Positions 34,147 through 42,155 of a stretch of DNA of 64,000 bases are shown piece by piece. The notes beneath the pieces were generated by a model that worked only from the letters and a program-made list of their open reading frames with translations, was not told the DNA's origin and made no database searches. Each line of letters starts with the position of its first letter. The first letter of the stretch is position 1. The position numbers were made by a program, and so were the translations under genes. This stretch comes from Streptococcus sp. zg-86 (GTDB taxonomy: Bacteria; Bacillota; Bacilli; Lactobacillales; Streptococcaceae), in the NCBI RefSeq assembly GCF_017639855.1, contig NZ_CP072115.1, positions 372,001 through 436,000 on the forward strand, read 5' to 3'.

Positions 34147-34335
34147 AGACAAGTATTGTTGCAATAGGTGATATCTTCTGATTGCTATATTAAATCAGCA
34201 TAATCGGAAGTATATAGTAGCTGCTAGTTTGAATTGAGAAACACGATTTTTTAATGAATAAATGATATTACTATAAACCAAGCTCAAATAGCTTGGTTTT
34301 ATGGTATACTAAAGTTAATATGGAAAATGGTGGTA

Positions 34336-34551
34336 ATACTCGTCAAAAATCAAATTCTGACGTTGTTAACTCACCTTGCTTCAACAGTCCGGTGGACTGT
34401 TGAAGGTTGGAAATAAGGATTATGCAATAATCCTTAGCTAGCATTAGTCCGAACTAGTGGTTCAGTGGAGACGAGCTTTGCTCGCTCTATTTCCAGTCTT
34501 TCGCAATTCTCAATTGTGGAAGCTAGTCAGATTTTGATTTTTATAGAGTAT
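34336..34551. repeat. MITE-like repeat with terminal inverted repeats, copy 1
   Basis: A 216-bp non-coding element bounded by ATACTC and GAGTAT. The ends are inverted repeats of about 26 bases sharing AAAATCAAA and TCTGAC. Internal hairpins include CAACAGTCC/GGACTGTTG at 34384-34403. It lies in the 34147-34582 gap, which holds no gene. A shorter copy with the same ends is at 53483-53586. Confidence 0.75.
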
Positions 34552-34582
34552 AAGGATGTTGAAAAAAGAGAAAGGACTTCCT

Positions 34583-35566
34583 ATGAAAATTATTCGATTG
34601 TTTGAAGATGATATGCTAGAGTATGAGCAGGAAGTGATAGGTAAATTGGGACTTGATGCGACCATTGAGGTGCGTGTGAGCCAGACGGAGGAGGAGATTA
34701 TTGCAAATGCTAGGGATGCAGATGTGGTGATTGCAGTCTATGAGCCTCTGACACAGCGGGTATTGGAAAGTTTGCCTAATTTGAAATTCGTTCTTTATCG
34801 CTCCATTGGCTTTAACAGTGTTGATTTAGAGTATGCGACCAAGAAGAATCTGCCGGTGTCTCATCTTGCTAGTTATTGTATCGACGAAGTGGCTAACTAT
34901 GTTGTTGCAGCCATTTTGATGCACAACCGGCGTTTGCATGATTTTAACCAATCGATTAAGGTTGATAAAAAATGGGACTATCAACTCTTTCCAGATATGC
35001 GACGTCTGTCCTCGCTAACAGTTGGTCTCATTGGTTTTGGCAATATTCCAAGGCTAATTAGTGAGCGTCTTCGAGTTTTTGGTTGCCGTGTCATTGCCTA
35101 TGATCCGTTTGTAGATAAAGAAGTATTTATTCAAGCAGGGGTAGAAGCGGTATCGCTGGAGGAAGTTTTTGCGGAGAGTGATTACATCTCCTGTCACTTG
35201 CCTTTAAATGAACAGACCAAGGAATTACTAGATGCATCCTTATTTGGCCTAGCGACAAAAGCTCCAGTCTTTATCAATTCTTCTCGCGGAGGGGTTGTGA
35301 AGGAAGATGATTTGGTTGTAGCGCTGTCTGATGGTTCGCTTTCTTATGCTATTTTGGATGTCGTATCAACTGAGGATCCTGATTTGACCACCTTGCCGTT
35401 TATGGCAATGGAAAATGTCCTCTTGACACCGCATATTGCTTTTTATTCGCAAGAAGCCTTTCTACATGGTGTGAGAGAAAATATGAAAAATATCCAGGCC
35501 TTTCTGCGAAAGGATTATGCCCATGCAGGCATTGTTAATCTGGAAGGACTTTCCTTGAATCAATGA
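34583..35566 (+). CDS. D-2-hydroxyacid dehydrogenase, NAD-dependent
   Basis: A 327-residue enzyme of the D-isomer-specific 2-hydroxyacid dehydrogenase family, which reduces 2-oxoacids to D-hydroxyacids. The NAD-binding loop TVGLIGFGNIPRLISERLR is near residue 150, where the third Gly of GxGxxG is Pro-substituted. The catalytic Arg is in INSSRGGVVKEDDL, the Glu in STEDPDL and the His in LTPHIAFYS. The frame opens at 34556, but ATG 34583 follows AAAGGAC. Substrate not readable. Confidence 0.88.
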   Translation: MKIIRLFEDDMLEYEQEVIGKLGLDATIEVRVSQTEEEIIANARDADVVIAVYEPLTQRVLESLPNLKFVLYRSIGFNSVDLEYATKKNLPVSHLASYCIDEVANYVVAAILMHNRRLHDFNQSIKVDKKWDYQLFPDMRRLSSLTVGLIGFGNIPRLISERLRVFGCRVIAYDPFVDKEVFIQAGVEAVSLEEVFAESDYISCHLPLNEQTKELLDASLFGLATKAPVFINSSRGGVVKEDDLVVALSDGSLSYAILDVVSTEDPDLTTLPFMAMENVLLTPHIAFYSQEAFLHGVRENMKNIQAFLRKDYAHAGIVNLEGLSLNQ

Positions 35567-35692
35567 AAAAGAGAAGGCTTTTAGAAAGTCGAACAGTTGA
35601 GTTTCCCTAAAAACTCTGTTATACTGAAGGAAAATAAAGTGAAAAAAGTGCTGTCTAGTGCTTTTTTCTTGTTCGTCAAAGAAGGAGGAGAA

Positions 35693-37429
35693 ATGAACTA
35701 TATCTGGTCTTATTTGAAAAAATACCCCAAATGGTTAGTTTTGGATTTAATTGGGGCAATCTTTTTTGTAGTCGTTAATCTTGGTCTACCTACAGTTTTA
35801 GCGCGTATGATTGATGAAGGTGTCAATAATAGAGATACGGAGCGCTTGTATTTCTGGGCGATGATGATGTTGGTTGTGATTGTTCTTGGAACCTTGGGGC
35901 GCATTGTCTTGTCTTATGCAGCTGGTAAATTAACGACCAGCATGGTACGGGATATGCGCAATGATCTCTATGCCAAGTTGCAGGAATATTCTCATCATGA
36001 GTACGAGCAAATTGGGGTTTCATCCTTGGTAACTCGCATGACCAGCGATGCCTTTGTGTTAATGCAGTTTGCAGAGCAGGTCTTAAAATTAGGGGTGATT
36101 ACTCCTGTGATGATGCTGTCAAGTGTGATGATGATTTTTCTAACCAGTCCGTCTATGGCTTGGATTGTTGCCTTTGCGATGCCATTCTTAGCACTTGTTG
36201 TCTGGTATGTGGCGGTGAAGACTCGTCCGCTTTCTGAAAAACAACAGAAAACCTTGGATAAAATCAATCAATACGCGCGTGAAAATGTGACTGGTTTGCG
36301 GGTTATTCGGGCCTTTGCACGAGAGGAATTTCAAGAAGAGCGCTTTGCGGAGCAAAATGACATTTATGCTCAAAATTCCAATCGTTTGTTCAAATTGACT
36401 GGTTTGACCGAACCGCTCTTTGTTCAGATTATTATTGCCATGATTGTATCGATTGTCTGGTTTGCCCTAGCCCCACTTGGTCGAGGGGATTTGCAGATTG
36501 GGGATTTGGTAGCTTTTATCGAGTATAGTTTCCATGCTCTTTTGTCCTTCTTGCTCTTGTCAAATCTCTTTACCATGTATCCTCGGACTGCTGTTTCTAG
36601 TGAGCGTTTGAAAGAAGTCATGGATATGCCGATTTCGATTAACCCAAATGAGGATGGGGTAAGAGAGACAGAAACCCGAGGGTATTTGGAATTTGAAAAT
36701 GTTACCTTTGCCTATCCGGGAGAAACAGAAAATCCTGTGTTACACAATATTTCCTTTAAGGCAAAACCAGGTGAAACCATTGCCTTTATCGGCTCAACGG
36801 GTTCTGGCAAGTCTTCTTTGGTGCAGTTGATTCCCCGTTTTTATGATGTAACGCTTGGAAAAATCATGGTAGACGGTGTGGATGTACGTTCATATAATCT
36901 CAAGGCATTGCGTCAGAAGATTGGTTTTATTCCGCAAAAGGCTCTCTTGTTTACAGGAACCATTGCTGAAAATCTGCGTTATGGAAAAGAAGATGCCAGT
37001 CAGGAAGAATTGCACCAGGCTGCAGATGTTGCACAGGCACGTGAATTTATTGAAAGTAAGGAAGAGCAATTTGAAACCCACTTGGCAGAAGGGGGAAGTA
37101 ACTTATCTGGTGGACAAAAGCAACGCCTGTCGATTGCGCGTGCGGTAGTCAAAGAGCCAGATATTTATATCTTTGATGACTCTTTTTCAGCCTTGGATTA
37201 TAAGACAGATGCGATTTTGCGGCGTCGTTTGAAAGAAGTAACAGAACATGCGACTGTCTTAATCGTGGCTCAACGTGTTGGAACTATTATGGATGCAGAC
37301 CAAATTATCGTTCTTGATAAGGGAGAAATTATCGGTCGTGGGACACATGAAGAGCTAATGGAGAGCAATTCTATTTACCGTGAAATTGCCAATTCTCAGC
37401 TGAATAGCCAATCATTAACAGAAGAATAG
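35693..37429 (+). CDS. Heterodimeric ABC exporter, subunit 1 (degenerate ATPase site)
   Basis: A 578-residue half-transporter with an N-terminal six-helix membrane domain and a C-terminal ATPase: GSTGSGKSSLVQLI (Walker A), NLSGGQKQRLSIARAV (signature) and IYIFDDSFSALD (Walker B with Asp instead of the catalytic Glu). That change marks the non-hydrolysing subunit of LmrCD/PatAB-like drug exporters. ATG 35693 is used because AAGGAGGAG lies just before it; the frame opens at 35597. Eight bases separate it from the partner gene. Confidence 0.9.
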   Translation: MNYIWSYLKKYPKWLVLDLIGAIFFVVVNLGLPTVLARMIDEGVNNRDTERLYFWAMMMLVVIVLGTLGRIVLSYAAGKLTTSMVRDMRNDLYAKLQEYSHHEYEQIGVSSLVTRMTSDAFVLMQFAEQVLKLGVITPVMMLSSVMMIFLTSPSMAWIVAFAMPFLALVVWYVAVKTRPLSEKQQKTLDKINQYARENVTGLRVIRAFAREEFQEERFAEQNDIYAQNSNRLFKLTGLTEPLFVQIIIAMIVSIVWFALAPLGRGDLQIGDLVAFIEYSFHALLSFLLLSNLFTMYPRTAVSSERLKEVMDMPISINPNEDGVRETETRGYLEFENVTFAYPGETENPVLHNISFKAKPGETIAFIGSTGSGKSSLVQLIPRFYDVTLGKIMVDGVDVRSYNLKALRQKIGFIPQKALLFTGTIAENLRYGKEDASQEELHQAADVAQAREFIESKEEQFETHLAEGGSNLSGGQKQRLSIARAVVKEPDIYIFDDSFSALDYKTDAILRRRLKEVTEHATVLIVAQRVGTIMDADQIIVLDKGEIIGRGTHEELMESNSIYREIANSQLNSQSLTEE

Positions 37430-37437
37430 GAGGAAAC

Positions 37438-39213
37438 ATGAAACAATCTAGCTTTGCTCGTTTATGGAGCTATTTAAAAGAATATAAACTGGCGCTTTTT
37501 GTAGCCATTTTCCTCAAGGTTTTAAGTGTCGTCATGAGTGTCTTGGAACCGTTTGTACTGGGACTTGCCATTACTGAATTGACAAAAAATCTGTTGGAGA
37601 TGGCAAAAGGTGTAGCGGGTGCTGGTATCAATGTGACGTATATTTTTTGGATATTGGTGCTCTATTTCATCCGTGCTCTTTTCTATGAGATTGGCGCCTA
37701 CTATTCTAATTATTTTATGACCAATGCTGTACAGCAGACGGTTGCGGATTTGCGAAATGACCTAAGTCGAAAAATCAATCGGATTTCGGTATCCTATTTT
37801 GATCAGCAACAATTTGGCGATCTTCTGGGACGTTTTACCAGTGATGTGGAAACAGTATCAAATGCCCTTCAACAGAGCGTGCTTCAGATGGTCAATGCGG
37901 TCTTTACGATTTCGCTTGCAGTTGCCATGATGCTCTTTTTGAATATGAAATTAGCCCTCATTGTCATAGTCAGCATTCCCTTGACCTATCTAGGTGCTCA
38001 ATTGATTCTCAAAAAATCTCAGCCCTATTTTAAGGAGCAGGCAGCTATTTTAGGTCGACTTAACGGATTTGTGCAGGAAAATTTATCGGGTTTTAATGTT
38101 TTGAAACTCTATGGTCGTGAGGAAGCCTCAACAGAGGATTTTCAAGCCATTACAGATCGCTTGCAACAGGTTGGATTCAAAGCCAGTTTCATCTCTGGTT
38201 TGATGATGCCGATTCTCCATGTTGTGTCTGATTTGACCTATCTAATTGTGGCGGTTGTCGGTGGTTTACAGGTCATTGCAGGATCCTTAACAATCGGAAA
38301 TATGCAGGCCTTTGTTCAATATGTCTGGCAGGTCAGTCAGCCAATTCAGACCTTGACACAACTAGCGGGCCCATTACAAAGTGCCAAATCATCACTTGAA
38401 CGGATTTTCCAAGTCCTCGATGAAGCAGATGAGCCGATGGAGGTAACAGAGCAATTGACACATGACCTGACTGGACAGGTTAGCTTCCAGCATGTTGATT
38501 TCCAATATGTGGAAAATAAACCCTTGATTCGTGATTTTAACCTAGAAGTCAAACCTGGGGAAATGGTTGCTATTGTTGGTCCGACAGGAGCAGGAAAGAC
38601 AACCCTGATTAACCTATTGATGCGCTTTTATGATGTCACAAATGGGGCCATTACGGTGGATGGACACGATATTCGGCATTTATCTCGTCAGGAATACCGC
38701 AGGCAATTTGGGATGGTCTTGCAAGATGCTTGGCTCTATGAGGGTACGATTAAGGAAAATCTCCGCTTTGGAAACTTGGAGGCAACTGATGAGGACATTA
38801 TCGCTGCAGCCAAGGCGGCAAATGTGGACCACTTTATTCGGACCTTGCCAGGTGGTTACAATATGGAAATGAACCAAGAATCAAGCAATATCTCGCTGGG
38901 ACAAAAACAGCTTCTAACGATTGCACGTGCCCTACTGGCTGATCCGAAAATTTTGATTCTAGATGAGGCAACGAGTTCGGTCGATACGCGTTTGGAACTC
39001 TTGATTCAAAAGGCTATGAAGAATTTAATGAAGGGGCGGACTAGTTTTGTCATTGCTCATCGTTTGTCGACCATTCAAGAAGCCGATAAGATCCTCGTCT
39101 TAAAAGACGGTCAAATCATTGAGCAAGGAAATCACCAAAGTCTGCTGGCAGATAAAGGATTCTATTATGACCTTTACACGAGTCAGTTTGCTAAAAAAGA
39201 AGAAAGTGCATAA
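37438..39213 (+). CDS. Heterodimeric ABC exporter, subunit 2 (catalytic ATPase site)
   Basis: A 591-residue half-transporter. It has Walker A GPTGAGKTTLINLLMRF, a modified signature NISLGQKQLLTIARAL and a complete Walker B ILILDEATSSVD with the catalytic Glu. Together with the preceding subunit it forms one consensus and one degenerate site, typical for heterodimeric multidrug exporters. Substrate is not readable. It is similar in layout to the second exporter at 42152-45656, which suggests an old duplication. Confidence 0.9.
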   Translation: MKQSSFARLWSYLKEYKLALFVAIFLKVLSVVMSVLEPFVLGLAITELTKNLLEMAKGVAGAGINVTYIFWILVLYFIRALFYEIGAYYSNYFMTNAVQQTVADLRNDLSRKINRISVSYFDQQQFGDLLGRFTSDVETVSNALQQSVLQMVNAVFTISLAVAMMLFLNMKLALIVIVSIPLTYLGAQLILKKSQPYFKEQAAILGRLNGFVQENLSGFNVLKLYGREEASTEDFQAITDRLQQVGFKASFISGLMMPILHVVSDLTYLIVAVVGGLQVIAGSLTIGNMQAFVQYVWQVSQPIQTLTQLAGPLQSAKSSLERIFQVLDEADEPMEVTEQLTHDLTGQVSFQHVDFQYVENKPLIRDFNLEVKPGEMVAIVGPTGAGKTTLINLLMRFYDVTNGAITVDGHDIRHLSRQEYRRQFGMVLQDAWLYEGTIKENLRFGNLEATDEDIIAAAKAANVDHFIRTLPGGYNMEMNQESSNISLGQKQLLTIARALLADPKILILDEATSSVDTRLELLIQKAMKNLMKGRTSFVIAHRLSTIQEADKILVLKDGQIIEQGNHQSLLADKGFYYDLYTSQFAKKEESA

Positions 39214-39532
39214 AGTGTTCAAAAGACAGCTATTTTAGACACTCCGTTTCTTTTTGAGGATTTAGCCCCCTACTTACGGTAGCAGCTAGACTATCGTTCA
39301 GATGAATATTTTTTCATAAAACTGTATTTTGTCTGTATATTTTGTGTAAATTTTCTATTTATTTTGAAAATAGATTGAGGGGAAATTGTAAATTTGTTAG
39401 AATAGTCTAGGTAAAAGGCTCCACTTCAGGTATTGTGGCTTTATAACAACATGATTCATAAAAATACAAGAAACTGGGCTACGGTCCAGTCTCTTTGCAT
39501 TTTGAGATGAATGAAGAAGGAGGAAGGGGAAA
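39214..39532 (+). promoter_or_regulatory. Leader region of the first ComR-like gene
   Basis: No gene is seen in these 319 bases. A promoter TTGAGG (39375-39380) / TAGAAT (39398-39403), spacer 17, with extended TGT, reads into the regulator. A hairpin ACTGG/CCAGT at 39473-39490 lies in the leader. A weak stem AGTGT/ACACT with a T-run at 39213-39258 may end the exporter mRNA. Confidence 0.5.
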
Positions 39533-40444
39533 ATGAGTCAAAAGAAAACATTTGGTCAGATTATTAGTGACTTACGTCAAGAAAAGGGACTGTCAAGAGA
39601 AATGGTGTGTGGTGATGAAAGGGAATTATCTGTACGCCAGCTCATTCGCTTGGAAAAAGGAGAGTCTAAACCAACCTTGACAAAGATTGAATATTTGGCT
39701 GATGGTTTGGGAGTTCCACTTTATCAATTGATGGAAGATTATACGGAACTTCCAAAACGATATATCGATTTGAAGTATTTGCTGATGAGAACAGGCTTAT
39801 TTGGTCCACCAACACTTATCAAACAGAAAGAGCAGTATTTATCAGAAATCTATGAGAACTATTATGATGAGTTGCCAGAAGATGAACAAGTTGCTGTAGA
39901 TGTTTTGCAGTCTTGGATTGATGTTTTTGCGACTGGAAAAACAGTATTTGGCAATCAGATGTTGGAGGAATATTTTCATCAGGTAAAGCAGAAAACAGTC
40001 TATCAAATCAATGATTTGCTGATTTTAGAATTGTATTTTTATTGCCTTTACTTGGATAATCGTCTATTTGATCCAAATGTATATCAACATTTTTTGACCT
40101 GTTTAATGGATCAAGATGCTTATCTGCCCATAGAGCAAGTATTTTTCTTGATTACGGTTGCTGTGACCTGCATTGCTGTTGGATTGAACAATGGTTATTG
40201 TAAGGGGATTGGACAATTATTGAAAAAGGTCAAAAAACTCATGAAACAAACGCAAGATTATCAACACCTACCGATTATTCGTTTACAGGAATGCCAAATT
40301 CTCTGGTTAAAAAAGCGAAAGTGGGCGGAAAGATGGTACAAGAAAATACAGTTGTCTCTTTCAGAAATTGGTCATGAAGAAGTCCTACAGAAGTTTGAAG
40401 AATGGCGAGAACAGTTTGTCAATAAGGGATTACGCCAGTCGTGA
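39533..40444 (+). CDS. ComR-like Rgg-family peptide-sensing regulator (first)
   Basis: A 303-residue regulator. The N-terminal helix-turn-helix (about residues 10-65) has VCGDERELSVRQLIRLEKGE followed by SKPTL, the pattern of ComR rather than of SHP-type Rgg. The C-terminal helical repeat domain keeps ComR landmarks (YIDLKYLL, YYDELPEDEQ, FHQVKQKTVYQINDLLILEL). ComR proteins bind an imported ComS-derived XIP peptide through this domain. The start has GAGGAAGGGG upstream. A ComS-like peptide gene with a ComR-type box follows directly, overlapping the end of this gene. Confidence 0.82.
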   Translation: MSQKKTFGQIISDLRQEKGLSREMVCGDERELSVRQLIRLEKGESKPTLTKIEYLADGLGVPLYQLMEDYTELPKRYIDLKYLLMRTGLFGPPTLIKQKEQYLSEIYENYYDELPEDEQVAVDVLQSWIDVFATGKTVFGNQMLEEYFHQVKQKTVYQINDLLILELYFYCLYLDNRLFDPNVYQHFLTCLMDQDAYLPIEQVFFLITVAVTCIAVGLNNGYCKGIGQLLKKVKKLMKQTQDYQHLPIIRLQECQILWLKKRKWAERWYKKIQLSLSEIGHEEVLQKFEEWREQFVNKGLRQS

Positions 40445-40484
40445 CATTTCTGTCCTGTTTACTGCAGATGGATTCATGTATAAT
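40441..40484 (+). promoter_or_regulatory. ComR-box-like promoter of the ComS-like peptide gene
   Basis: GACATTTCTGTC (40443-40454) is a 4-4-4 dyad like the ComR box (GGGACATnnATGTCC-type). TATAAT (40479-40484) follows 24 bases later. A -35 is poor (TTTACT at 40458), as expected for an activated promoter. Confidence 0.65.
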
Positions 40485-40514
40485 CAATCTATCTGAACAG
40501 AAAGGAGGAAAAAG

Positions 40515-40571
40515 ATGACACGTGAATTGTATACATTTTTGTGTGGTTTAAAATGGTGGACAGCCTGCTAA
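40515..40571 (+). CDS. ComS/XIP-like pheromone precursor (18 residues)
   Basis: A tiny gene with an ideal AAAGGAGG ribosome site. It encodes MTRELYTFLCGLKWWTAC. The C-terminal GLKWWTAC strongly resembles the double-tryptophan XIP pheromone of S. mutans (GLDWWSL). A ComR-type dyad and -10 precede it, a terminator follows, and ComR-like regulator genes lie on both sides. This makes a pheromone role very likely. It is not the known S. suis competence XIP as I recall it, so it may serve a separate ComRS-like circuit. Confidence 0.78.
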   Translation: MTRELYTFLCGLKWWTAC

Positions 40572-40593
40572 GCGACATGAAATAAGAAAATGA

Positions 40594-40614
40594 GGAGCTG
40601 GCAAAGCTCCTTTT
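40594..40614 (+). terminator. Terminator of the ComS-like gene
   Basis: GGAGCT (40594-40599) pairs with AGCTCC (40605-40610), followed by TTTT. Confidence 0.7.
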
Positions 40615-40636
40615 AAAGTAGGGAGAGGAACAATAG

Positions 40637-41545
40637 ATGGATTTTGGACAGTTTATCAGAGAGTTACGTTTAAAAAGAAGATGGACAAAAGAAGATTTAT
40701 GCGGGGATGAGGCGGAGTTGTCGATTCGACAATTAACACGATTGGAATTAGGCTATTCAAAGCCTACGTTATCGAAAATCGAATTTATAGCTTCCCGTTT
40801 AGGCATTCCAACCTTTCAATTGATGAAGTATTATAGCGCTCCTCCACAGGATTATTTAGAATTGAAATACTTGACCTTGCGTTTGGCAACGTTTGGAGAT
40901 GAGGAAAAATTGACTCAAATGGTACACTATGTTGACGAAATGGCAACTCGATTTTACGAACAATTACCAGAAGATGAACGTGTGATTATTTGGATATTGA
41001 GATGTCGGATTCGCATGTGCTTTGGTATTGAACCAATTAAACAGACACAAATATTTCATGATTATTTTGAACAAGTAAAGCGGCGAACATGCTATAGTAT
41101 CAACGATTTATTGCTCATTCATGTTTATTTTTTGGCTTGTCAAGTAAAGAGAGAGTTATTTGACAAATGTTTTTATCAACAAGTGACGAATTGTTTGTTG
41201 AAACAAGACGAACAGTTGAAAGCTGAAGAATGGTTTATCTTGAGGGATGTCTTGATTGCTTCCCTAACAGCTGCTATTGAATACGGTTCTGATTATAGAC
41301 ATGAGGAAGTCATTGCCTTGCTACATCAGCTGATGGAGCTGACTCAGGATTATCAGAAGAAGGCGGTTGTCTATCTGCTGGAATGGAAGTGTGCCCTTTG
41401 TTTTCGGAAGGAGCTAGCGGTCGCAAAAGAAGCTTATCAACAGGCTCTCTTTTTTGCGCAAGTAATACCGGAATCATCAATCAGTCAAAAATTAAAGGAT
41501 GAGTGGGAGTTGGATATGTATAACTATTCAGGGGAAAAGAAGTAA
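40637..41545 (+). CDS. ComR-like Rgg-family peptide-sensing regulator (second)
   Basis: A 302-residue paralogue of the regulator at 39533. The helix-turn-helix region reads LCGDEAELSIRQLTRLELGY followed by SKPTL, and the C-terminal domain shows YLELKYLTLR, FYEQLPEDER and FEQVKRRTCYSINDLLLI. The ribosome site is GGGAGAGG. It follows the ComS-like gene after a terminator, so it may be read from low read-through. Two ComR-type proteins around one peptide recall ComR with its paralogues ScuR/SarF in S. salivarius. Which of the two binds the peptide is not known. Confidence 0.82.
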   Translation: MDFGQFIRELRLKRRWTKEDLCGDEAELSIRQLTRLELGYSKPTLSKIEFIASRLGIPTFQLMKYYSAPPQDYLELKYLTLRLATFGDEEKLTQMVHYVDEMATRFYEQLPEDERVIIWILRCRIRMCFGIEPIKQTQIFHDYFEQVKRRTCYSINDLLLIHVYFLACQVKRELFDKCFYQQVTNCLLKQDEQLKAEEWFILRDVLIASLTAAIEYGSDYRHEEVIALLHQLMELTQDYQKKAVVYLLEWKCALCFRKELAVAKEAYQQALFFAQVIPESSISQKLKDEWELDMYNYSGEKK

Positions 41546-41615
41546 GTGGAGGTAGGAGTTGTTTTCATTTTTGAGACACTCTTTCAAAACTATGAGTATA
41601 TTGTTAAGATAAAAT

Positions 41616-41665
41616 CGTTCTCATAGAAACTTTTTTCTTGACTTCTATTGAGAACGTGCTAAAAT
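41616..41665 (+). promoter_or_regulatory. MarR promoter with inverted-repeat operator
   Basis: TTGACT (41638-41643) and TAAAAT (41660-41665), spacer 16. CGTTCTCATAG (41616-41626) and CTATTGAGAACG (41645-41656) are inverted repeats around the -35, a likely autoregulatory MarR site. A related TTGTTCCCATGATAAC stretch follows at 41665. Confidence 0.6.
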
Positions 41666-41702
41666 TGTTCCCATGATAACGAATTTGGAAAGGAAGATGA
41701 CC

Positions 41703-42155
41703 ATGACAACAGATCCACTTCAAGAGTTTAAGCAACTTTCTCATAAAATGGGTGCGGTTTTCCATACCCTTGCTAAGGAATATGATATGAATTTATTAGC
41801 TGGGCCGCAAGGGCATGTCTTGCATTATTTGGCCCTGCATAATCAAGAGGAAATCTTTATCAAGGATATCGAACAGAAGATGAAGATTTCAAAATCGGTG
41901 GCTAGTAATCTCATCAAGCGTATGGAGAAAAACGGTTTTGTCGTTGTAGAACCGTCAAAGATTGATAAGCGAAAGAAAATTGTGCGGTTGTCAGATTCGG
42001 CTAGAGAAAAAAGCCAGCGTATGGGGGATTTTTGGGCGGAGATGCGCAAGCAGTTGGTCGAAGGAATTGCGGAAGAAGACTTACAGATTCTGTCTAAGGT
42101 GATTCGGCAACTTCATCAAAATTTAGAGAAGATTGAACAAAAGGAGAAAGAATGA
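41703..42155 (+). CDS. MarR-family transcription regulator
   Basis: A 150-residue winged-helix regulator. The DNA-binding region (about residues 50-100) includes IEQKMKISKSVASNLIKRME and the wing VVEPSKIDKRKKIVRL. The open frame begins at 41673, but that would be at the transcription start; ATG 41703 follows GGAAAGGA at proper spacing. It overlaps the first exporter subunit gene by four bases. A MarR gene followed by two ABC exporter genes matches the S. suis satR-satA-satB fluoroquinolone efflux locus; identity is suspected, not shown. Confidence 0.88.
   Translation: MTTDPLQEFKQLSHKMGAVFHTLAKEYDMNLLAGPQGHVLHYLALHNQEEIFIKDIEQKMKISKSVASNLIKRMEKNGFVVVEPSKIDKRKKIVRLSDSAREKSQRMGDFWAEMRKQLVEGIAEEDLQILSKVIRQLHQNLEKIEQKEKE

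Noticed and set aside
39451..39510. A 19-codon frame (MIHKNTRNWATVQ...) in the leader of the first ComR-like gene, considered as a second pheromone.
   Set aside because: No ribosome site precedes it, the end is not XIP-like, and it overlaps a leader hairpin.
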